Shown: one piece after another, positions 58,401 to 64,000 of the stretch
How positions within the stretch are numbered: the first letter of the stretch is position 1
Layout of the letters: each line of letters begins with the position of its first letter
Assembly (NCBI RefSeq): GCF_030864005.1
Contig: NZ_CP132976.1
Coordinates: 2,604,001-2,668,000, forward strand
DNA length: 64,000 nucleotides
Direction: 5' to 3'
Source of the DNA: Achromobacter seleniivolatilans
GTDB taxonomy: Bacteria; Pseudomonadota; Gammaproteobacteria; Burkholderiales; Burkholderiaceae_B
The notes under the pieces: model-generated
The model's input: the letters and a program-made list of their open reading frames with translations, nothing else
What the model was told of the DNA's origin: nothing
Database searches by the model: none
Position numbers and translations under genes: made by a program

Positions 58401-58768
58401 GCGCGTTGGCTCCTGGCAGCCCGCTTGGCAGGCCGCACATAGAAAATGGCGCTAAGGAAAAAAGTGGCTGACAGGATGATTTCGCCCCATGCCATCAGCA
58501 CCGACAGCGGCGCGGGATCGGACATGGCGCGCACCGCGCCTTCCATCAGATACAGCAGCGACAGCATCGACGCCCACTGGTAGGTATATAGATTGCCGCG
58601 CACGATGCCACGCAGCGGAAATGCCAGCGGCAAAGCCTTCAGCAGCATCCAGGACCCGCCCGGCCGCACGGGCGCCACCACGGTTTCCCAGGCGACACAA
58701 AGCACGATCAGGGCAAACAGGGAAACCGAGGCAAGCAGCCGCAAACGGGGGTTGAGTTCAGGGTTCAT
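58397..58768 (-). CDS. DUF2069 inner-membrane protein
   Basis: 123 aa from the ATG at 58768 (MNPELNPRLRLLASVSLFAL); the frame is open to 58855 but that part precedes the divergent YihY gene start. Four membrane helices and the family pattern RGIVRGNLYTYQWASMLSLLYLMEG are clear. DUF2069 members are usually about 110-130 aa; function unknown. It leads the selO transcript and is divergent from the YihY-type gene 17 bases away. Confidence 0.9.
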   Translation of the reverse strand: MNPELNPRLRLLASVSLFALIVLCVAWETVVAPVRPGGSWMLLKALPLAFPLRGIVRGNLYTYQWASMLSLLYLMEGAVRAMSDPAPLSVLMAWGEIILSATFFLSAIFYVRPAKRAARSQRA

Positions 58769-58785
58769 ACTGCTATTATCGCCTG

Positions 58786-60099
58786 ATGAATCGCCCCGCC
58801 GAGCCCGACGCCGCCACGCCGGCGGCCCCCCAGCCCTCGTCTTCGCGCTCTTCATGGGTTGCGAGGACTGGACGCGTCTTTCTCTTCACTGCGCAACGCG
58901 CCAACGAAGAAAAGCTGCTGCAGGTCGCCTCCAGCCTGACCTTCACAACCGTGCTGGCCATTGTTCCCATGCTGGCAGTGGTGCTGTCGCTGTTCACCGC
59001 CTTCCCGGTGTTCCAGGAATTCCGTGTCGCACTCGAAGACTTCCTGACCAACAGCCTGATGCCGCCGTCCGTGTCGGACAACATCATGGAATATCTGAAC
59101 CAGTTCGCCCGTCAGGCCTCTCGCCTGACCGCCATTGGCGGGGGATTCCTGCTGGTCACTTCCCTGTTGCTGATCATGACGATCGACCAGGCATTCAACG
59201 ATATCTGGCATGTCTCGCGCCAGCGCCCCCTGCCCCAGCGGGCTCTGGTGTATTGGGCGGTCATCACACTGGGTCCCGTCCTGGCCGGCGCCAGCCTTTG
59301 GGCTACCTCTTTCGTAGCGCGCGAATCGCTCGGGCTCGTCAGCGACGTGCCTGACGCCATCAGTGTCGCCATTTCCTTCATCCCGCTGATTTTGACTGCA
59401 TTGGGCTTTGCGGCGCTGTTTGTCGTTGTCCCGAACCGGGAAGTGCTGTGGCGGGATGCGCTAGTGGGCGGCTGCGTGACCGCCATCGTGCTGGAAGTCA
59501 TGAAGTCGGCATTCGCCTATTACCTGACGCGGTTTCCCACCTACACAGTCATTTACGGCGCCTTTGCGACGCTGCCCATTTTTCTGCTCTGGATCTACCT
59601 GTCTTGGCTGGCCGTGCTCCTGGGCGCCACTCTGGCTGCCAGCGCGCCGCTGATCCGGTTGGGGCGCTGGGAAATCAACCGCTACGCGGGCGCGGCGTTT
59701 GTCGACGCGCTAGATGCGCTGCGCGCATTGCGCCAAGTGCAGGCCGCAAATCCGCCCGGGCTGCCCGCCAACGTGTTGGCGGCGCAACTGCATCTGCATC
59801 AAGACGAACTGAATGAGGTGCTGGAAATATTGAGCAGTATGGGTCTGGCAACACGCAGTCCCGACGACCATTGGGTCTTGACCTGCGACGCCCGCGAAAC
59901 ATCACTTGCGCCCCTGGTGGATCATTTTCTGCTGGACCGCAACCAGCCCAGAGTGCGAGATGACCCGGAAATATTACGAGTCGCCTCTGCGGTGATTTCC
60001 CAGAAAAAGACGCCCACGCTGGAAGAAGTCTGCGGAGAAGCGCAGAATACCGAAAATGGCATCGCTCCAATATTGCAATTGGAAGCGAAAAAGAACTAG
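58786..60099 (+). CDS. YihY/BrkB family inner-membrane protein
   Basis: 437 aa. Residues about 30-300 form the six-helix YihY domain (ASSLTFTTVLAIVPMLAVVL, AFNDIWHVSRQRPLPQRALV, and the end motif YGAFATLPIFLLWIYLSWLA). The C-terminal 130 residues form a soluble winged-helix-like region (GLPANVLAAQLHLHQDELNE then VLEILSSMGLATRS) seen in betaproteobacterial members. Once called ribonuclease BN, the family is now regarded as a membrane protein of unknown function. Confidence 0.93.
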   Translation: MNRPAEPDAATPAAPQPSSSRSSWVARTGRVFLFTAQRANEEKLLQVASSLTFTTVLAIVPMLAVVLSLFTAFPVFQEFRVALEDFLTNSLMPPSVSDNIMEYLNQFARQASRLTAIGGGFLLVTSLLLIMTIDQAFNDIWHVSRQRPLPQRALVYWAVITLGPVLAGASLWATSFVARESLGLVSDVPDAISVAISFIPLILTALGFAALFVVVPNREVLWRDALVGGCVTAIVLEVMKSAFAYYLTRFPTYTVIYGAFATLPIFLLWIYLSWLAVLLGATLAASAPLIRLGRWEINRYAGAAFVDALDALRALRQVQAANPPGLPANVLAAQLHLHQDELNEVLEILSSMGLATRSPDDHWVLTCDARETSLAPLVDHFLLDRNQPRVRDDPEILRVASAVISQKKTPTLEEVCGEAQNTENGIAPILQLEAKKN

Positions 60100-60135
60100 C
60101 AAAGCATTAGGGCGTAGTCCGCCCAGGAGAAACCG

Positions 60136-60594
60136 ATGTTGAAGGTCAGCGAGATTTTGCGCGTCAAGGGCGACACGCTATATACGGCGTCGCCGGACAT
60201 GCCTGTGTCCCAGGCGGTGCAAACCATGAGCGAGCAAGACATAGGCTCGCTGGTAATTATGGAATTCGGCACCCTGACTGGCATGCTCACGTTCCGCGAA
60301 ATCATCCGCCACATGCACGCACACGGTGGCGCCGGTGAGACCACGATCCGCTCGATCATGGATGACGCCCCCGTCAGCGTCACGCCCAACACCAGCGCCG
60401 ACGAAGTGCAGCGCCTGATGCTGGAAAAGCACGCGCGTTACATTCCGGTCATGGATGGCCCAACCCTGATGGGCGTTATTTCTTTCTATGACATGGCCCA
60501 GGCCATCGTGGCAGCGCAGCAGTTCGAAAACAACATGCTGAAGGCTTATATCCGCGACTGGCCCACGGAAAGCGCCGAACCGGTCAAGTCTTAA
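60136..60594 (+). CDS. Two-CBS-domain protein
   Basis: 152 aa. CBS 1 covers about 8-70 (DTLYTASPDMPVSQAVQTMS, then IGSLVIMEFGTLTGMLTFRE) and CBS 2 about 78-135 (VSVTPNTSADEVQRLMLEKH and ARYIPVMDGPTLMGVISFYD). Such stand-alone pairs bind adenine nucleotides and regulate partner proteins. It lies 36 bases after the YihY-type gene, with AGGAGA before its ATG. Confidence 0.93.
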   Translation: MLKVSEILRVKGDTLYTASPDMPVSQAVQTMSEQDIGSLVIMEFGTLTGMLTFREIIRHMHAHGGAGETTIRSIMDDAPVSVTPNTSADEVQRLMLEKHARYIPVMDGPTLMGVISFYDMAQAIVAAQQFENNMLKAYIRDWPTESAEPVKS

Positions 60595-60622
60595 GCGCCC
60601 CACTGCGGTCCGCGCCGCAGTG

Positions 60623-61639
60623 TCACGCCTCTACCGGCGCCGCTGAAAACGCGGCGCCGCGCACATCAGGCGCATGCTGTTGACTGCGCCAGGCCTCGTA
60701 GATCAATTCGGGATTGTTGGCGGACAGCAAAGACGGGTCCGACAGCATTCGGCGCCAGCGGCGCGCGCCCGATTGCCCGTTTACCAGACCCAGCAAAGGG
60801 CGCGTCATCACGCGCAGCGGTACACCCTTGGCCACCTGCCGAGCGGTGTATTCAGTCATTGCATCCACCACTTGCGCATCGCTGGGCAAACGCACAGACG
60901 GCCACAGCCGCATCGAGACTTCGGATAAGACACGCGGCGTATGCCAAGCCGCGCGGCCCAACATGACTCCGTCGAACTCCTCTGCGGCACGCACGGATTG
61001 TTCCGCATCAGCCAACCCGCCATTCAGCACAAAGGTGCAGTCCGGAAAGTCCCGCTTGAGCTGCTTGACCACGTCATAGCGCAGTGGAGGAATTTCGCGG
61101 TTGTCTTTGGGTGTCAGGCCCTTTAACACCGCGTTTCGCGCATGAGCGATGAAAATCCGACACCCCGTGTCATAGATCGTGCCGACAAAATCCCGCACGA
61201 ATGCGTAGGAGTCTTCGTAGTTCAGCCCCAACCGGTGTTTGACGGTGACGGGAATGTCCACGACGTCCTGCATGGCTTTGATACAGTCTGCCACCAGTGC
61301 TGGCTCTGCCATCAGGCAAGCCCCAAAAGCGCCCTTCTGAACGCGTTCTGAGGGACAGCCGCAATTCAGATTGATCTCGTCGTAGCCCCATTCTTGACCC
61401 AGCTTGGCGCATTGAGCCAGCGCGTCGGGTTCGCTGCCGCCCAATTGCAGGGCGACCGGATGCTCGGCCTCGTCAAAGTCCAGGTGGCGTTCCGCACTGC
61501 CGTGCAACAGCGCGCCGGTGGTGATCATCTCGGTATACAGGCGAGCGCGGGGGGCCAGCAGCCGGTGGAAAAAGCGGCAATGGCGGTCAGTTACGTCAAT
61601 CATCGGGGCGACACACAGCCGCCAATCGGGGGAGTCCAC
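60623..61639 (-). CDS. dusA: tRNA-dihydrouridine(20/20a) synthase
   Basis: 338-aa FMN enzyme reducing uridines 20 and 20a in the D-loop of tRNA. Motifs: APMIDVTDRHCRFFHRLL, the catalytic Cys95 in LNCGCPSERVQKGAFGACLM, KHRLGL, HARNAVLKGL and the flavin-phosphate region LNGGLADAE with VMLGRAAW. The extended Cys-Gly-Cys loop and AWHTP set it in the DusA subgroup. Convergent with the CBS gene. Confidence 0.95.
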   Translation of the reverse strand: MDSPDWRLCVAPMIDVTDRHCRFFHRLLAPRARLYTEMITTGALLHGSAERHLDFDEAEHPVALQLGGSEPDALAQCAKLGQEWGYDEINLNCGCPSERVQKGAFGACLMAEPALVADCIKAMQDVVDIPVTVKHRLGLNYEDSYAFVRDFVGTIYDTGCRIFIAHARNAVLKGLTPKDNREIPPLRYDVVKQLKRDFPDCTFVLNGGLADAEQSVRAAEEFDGVMLGRAAWHTPRVLSEVSMRLWPSVRLPSDAQVVDAMTEYTARQVAKGVPLRVMTRPLLGLVNGQSGARRWRRMLSDPSLLSANNPELIYEAWRSQQHAPDVRGAAFSAAPVEA

Positions 61640-61824
61640 GAATCACTCTACAAAACAAGGGGATGCAGTATTTTACGGGCTTAGCGTCATTATGTCCGGC
61701 CCGGGGATTCGCCCCCTGGGCCGGCTCCCGCCAGACCCCGGCCGCTATGTGGTCTAAAATTGCGCCGCCGCCGCCGTTCAAGGTCAGCCTGAGCGTCCGT
61801 TAACCCCCTCCATCTCGTATATCA

Positions 61825-62793
61825 ATGGCCGTATTCACTCCCGTATCCGACGACGACGCGCGCGCCCTGCTGGCGCAATTCGACCTGGGCGAGTTTGTCT
61901 CGCTTCGAGGAATTACGGCGGGGATCGAGAACACGAACTACTTCTTGTATACGACCCGCGGCGAGTATGTCCTGACGCTGTTCGAGGTGTTGACGCACGC
62001 CCAGTTGCCGTTCTACATCGAACTGATGTACCACCTGGCGCAGCGCGGCATCCCCGTGCCCCATCCGCAGAACTTGCGCGACGGTACCCGCTTGACGACC
62101 TTGCACGGCAAGCCCTGCGCCATTGTGTCGCGCCTGCCAGGCGGTTACGAGCCCGCCCCCGGTGCGGCCCATTGCGCTTTGGCCGGCGCCACGCTGGCCC
62201 GCGCCCATTTGGCCGCCCAGGACTTCCCGATCCACCAGCCCAACCTGCGTGGTCTGTCGTGGTGGCAAGAAACGGCTCCCAAGGTCATGTCCTTTCTGGA
62301 CCCCAGCCAAGCCCAACTGCTGAGTTCGGAATTAGACGCCCAGCAGGCCGCCGCCGCCACGCCCGCCTGGCAGGCGCTGCAAACCGGCCCGGCTCATTGC
62401 GATCTTTTCCGCGATAACGTGCTGTTTGCCGGCACATTCGAAGATCCGCTAATGGGCGGTATCATCGATTTCTACTTTGCCGGCTGCGATACTTGGTTGT
62501 TCGATGTGGCAGTCAGCGTCAATGACTGGTGCATTGACCGCGATACTGGGGTTTTCATCCCCGAGCTGGTGCAGTCCTGGCTCAGCGCCTACGCCAGCGT
62601 GCGCCCATTTACCGAGGCTGAACGTGAAGTCTGGCCCCTGATGCTGCGGGCCGCCGCCTTGCGCTTCTGGGTATCGCGCCTGTACGACTTTTTCTTACCG
62701 CGTCCGGCGCAAACCCTTAAACCGCATGACCCTCGTCATTTTGAAAGAGTGTTGCTAGCGCGCCACCGCCCCGGCTTGCCCATATTGCCGTAA
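61825..62793 (+). CDS. thrB: Homoserine kinase (ThrB, APH-like type)
   Basis: 322 aa of the aminoglycoside-phosphotransferase fold used by Burkholderiales and Pseudomonas for homoserine phosphorylation in threonine synthesis. Motifs: RGITAGIENTNYFLYTTRGE (ATP loop), catalytic region AHCDLFRDNVLF, and metal site GGIIDFYFAGCDTWLFDVAV. It is the first gene of a rightward pair with the BPSS1780-type gene. Confidence 0.95.
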   Translation: MAVFTPVSDDDARALLAQFDLGEFVSLRGITAGIENTNYFLYTTRGEYVLTLFEVLTHAQLPFYIELMYHLAQRGIPVPHPQNLRDGTRLTTLHGKPCAIVSRLPGGYEPAPGAAHCALAGATLARAHLAAQDFPIHQPNLRGLSWWQETAPKVMSFLDPSQAQLLSSELDAQQAAAATPAWQALQTGPAHCDLFRDNVLFAGTFEDPLMGGIIDFYFAGCDTWLFDVAVSVNDWCIDRDTGVFIPELVQSWLSAYASVRPFTEAEREVWPLMLRAAALRFWVSRLYDFFLPRPAQTLKPHDPRHFERVLLARHRPGLPILP

Positions 62794-62857
62794 TCGTTAC
62801 GCCCCCCATAATGGGCGTATCGCGTCCCTTCTTAAGAGACCTCCCCCTTAGAGAGCC

Positions 62858-63661
62858 ATGCAAGCAGCATTCTTACCCGCGACATCCGGCTGGCAATGGG
62901 TTCGAGACGGATTCCGTCTGTTCCGTAAACAGCCGCTGGCCATGTTTACCTGGGCCATGTTCATCAGCCTATTGGTCGTCTTCGCCAGTGTGACGCCCCC
63001 CGTGGGTCCAATTCTGGTCGTTGCCCTTATGCCCATCATCACCTTGATGACGCTTTCCGCGTGCAAGCATGTGGAAGCCGACCGAGTAATGCTGCCTTCG
63101 ATGTGGGGCAAGCCGCTTAAACAGCCCGGCGTTTTCAAGAAGCTCTTCCTGATGGGCCTGTTGTACGCGGGCCTATGCATGATTGCGGGCCTGGCGGTCT
63201 TCATGCCGTTCATGGATGCCATGGTCGAAGGCATGCGTATCGCGGCCGTCGAAAGCTCGATGGATCCCCTGCTGTCGGCGATGCGCATCCCGCTGATTAC
63301 CTTTGCCATCATTTATGTCATCATCGCCGCGCTGTTCTGGCACGCCCCGGTGCTGGTTGCCTGGCACGGACTGCGTCTGATTCAGGCGCTGTTCTTCTCG
63401 GGTATCGCCTGCTGGCGCAATAAGTGGCCCTTCTTGATCTATGGCGCCACATGGCTTCTGGTGTTCCTGTTTATCGACCTGTGCGCGGGCTTGCTGGTGG
63501 CGATGGGCGTATCGCCACAATTTGCCGGCACGCTGCAAATTCCGTTCAATATCGCGGCGGGCGGCATACTGTATTGCAGCTTCTATCCTGCCTATACCTC
63601 CGTGTTCGGCATCAATAGCGCCAGCTCGCAGCTCGACAACGGCAATAGCGCCCAGGCATAA
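62858..63661 (+). CDS. BPSS1780-type inner-membrane protein
   Basis: 267 aa with about six membrane helices. The N-terminal signature GWQWVRDGFRLFRKQPLAMF and VTPPVGPILVVALMPIITL match a betaproteobacterial membrane family named after Burkholderia BPSS1780; function unknown. An AGAG stretch precedes the ATG. The 3' half is antiparallel to the run-on frame of the DUF192 gene. Confidence 0.9.
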   Translation: MQAAFLPATSGWQWVRDGFRLFRKQPLAMFTWAMFISLLVVFASVTPPVGPILVVALMPIITLMTLSACKHVEADRVMLPSMWGKPLKQPGVFKKLFLMGLLYAGLCMIAGLAVFMPFMDAMVEGMRIAAVESSMDPLLSAMRIPLITFAIIYVIIAALFWHAPVLVAWHGLRLIQALFFSGIACWRNKWPFLIYGATWLLVFLFIDLCAGLLVAMGVSPQFAGTLQIPFNIAAGGILYCSFYPAYTSVFGINSASSQLDNGNSAQA

Positions 63662-63901
63662 CGCAATGCGTCGGGGCGCAAGCGCCCTGCGCACCGCGAT
63701 CACGCGCAGATCTTGCGACACAAACGCCACATCGACGGCGTAGCGCATTCCAAAAGTGTGGACGGCTGCGCACGGCATCAACAGGATGCCGGATCGCGCA
63801 CCGGGCGGCCGGCGTCCCAGCAGGCCACGCATCCGGCCCCGCCAATCGCTCACTTGCAAGAATCGAAAGCGGTTCGCCAGCAACGGCGTCCGGCCAGTCA
63901 T
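63173..63901 (-). CDS. DUF192 family protein with an abnormal run-on C-terminus
   Basis: Residues 1-80 from the ATG at 63901 (MTGRTPLLANRFRFLQVSDW) match DUF192: GRMRGLLGRR, GILLMPCAAVHTFGMRYAVD, VAFVSQDLRVIAVRRALAP and AIAVVELRAG. Family members end 20-30 residues later, but here the frame has no stop until 63173 and runs through about 490 bases antisense to the BPSS1780-type gene. Either the natural end has been lost by a frameshift near 63660, or the gene truly overlaps its neighbour. The start is fixed by a 4-nt ATGA overlap with the tadC stop. Confidence 0.65.
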   Translation of the reverse strand: MTGRTPLLANRFRFLQVSDWRGRMRGLLGRRPPGARSGILLMPCAAVHTFGMRYAVDVAFVSQDLRVIAVRRALAPRRIALCLGAIAVVELRAGAIDAEHGGIGRIEAAIQYAARRDIERNLQRAGKLWRYAHRHQQARAQVDKQEHQKPCGAIDQEGPLIAPAGDTREEQRLNQTQSVPGNQHRGVPEQRGDDDINDGKGNQRDAHRRQQGIHRAFDGRDTHAFDHGIHERHEDRQARNHA

Positions 63902-64000
63902 TGCACACTGCGCAGCAACTGAACCACGATCGGAAACGCCAGCACGATGAACGTGCACGGGAAAATACACCCGATAAGCGGCAATAGCATTTTTACTGGC
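63898..64000 (-). CDS. Tad pilus assembly membrane protein (TadC-like), 3' end
   Basis: The last 33 codons of a gene entering from the right edge. They read KMLLPLIGCIFPCTFIVLAF then PIVVQLLRSVQ and stop, the typical final membrane helix of type II secretion F-domain proteins of tad loci (TadB/TadC), which lie in the inner membrane and drive Flp pilus assembly. The TGA stop overlaps the DUF192 start (ATGA). Too short to separate TadC from TadB with certainty. Confidence 0.75.
   Translation of the reverse strand, partial: PVKMLLPLIGCIFPCTFIVLAFPIVVQLLRSVQ

Overview
The window is GC-rich chromosomal DNA of a betaproteobacterium, most likely Alcaligenaceae (Achromobacter or Bordetella type). 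The evidence is the leuC-leuD-leuB-asd-fimV-truA-trpF order, the BPSS1780-type and DUF2069 membrane proteins, a tad pilus gene at the right edge, and a Bordetella BrtA-like giant adhesin locus. This assignment rests on gene content and family knowledge; no database search was run.

Layout. 1-1243: 5' part of hemN and a small hypothetical gene. 1268-11742: a FadR-type GntR regulator with two copies of a palindromic operator-like motif, then a dipeptide/oligopeptide-type ABC importer (binding protein, two permeases, fused double ATPase), a cupin, an acetylpolyamine-amidohydrolase/HDAC-like enzyme, an EamA exporter and an IlvD/Edd-type dehydratase, probably one catabolic unit. 11734-16634: esterase, DUF454, lipoprotein, membrane and Sel1-repeat genes on the minus strand. 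17090-17166: tRNA-Val(GAC) with its own promoter and terminator. 17336-26829 (minus): trpF, an orphan TRAP binding protein, truA, a fimV homologue with a 66-triplet Gly-X-Y tract, asd, leuB, leuD and leuC.

The leuC 3' end and leuD 5' end are replaced by about 950 bp of sequence almost without cytosine on the plus strand (621 consecutive bases with none). Its length matches the missing coding DNA, and a degraded LeuD signature is still readable, so a sequencing or assembly fault is the most economical explanation.

27348-48474 (plus): a complete Lap/Brt-type cell-surface adhesion system. It comprises a TolC-like outer membrane protein, a 70-aa protein, a LapB-like ABC exporter with a non-catalytic C39-like domain, a LapC-like HlyD adaptor, a LuxR-type regulator, a 4086-aa RTX adhesin with about 28 VCBS-like repeats, a LapG-like periplasmic cysteine protease and a LapD-like c-di-GMP receptor. 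It closes on a perfect 19-bp palindromic terminator. By analogy with LapA/LapD/LapG, the adhesin stays on the surface when c-di-GMP-bound LapD sequesters the protease, and is cut near its N-terminus when c-di-GMP falls.

48538-56700: an M48 lipoprotein peptidase, aroC, a probably active EAL phosphodiesterase, a second LapD paralogue lacking the conserved protease-contacting tryptophan and overlapping a sensor kinase, and a convergent OmpR-type regulator. This makes a compact c-di-GMP hub beside the adhesin. 56913-64000: selO, DUF2069, YihY, CBS, dusA, thrB, BPSS1780-type, DUF192 (running into its neighbour) and the 3' end of tadC.
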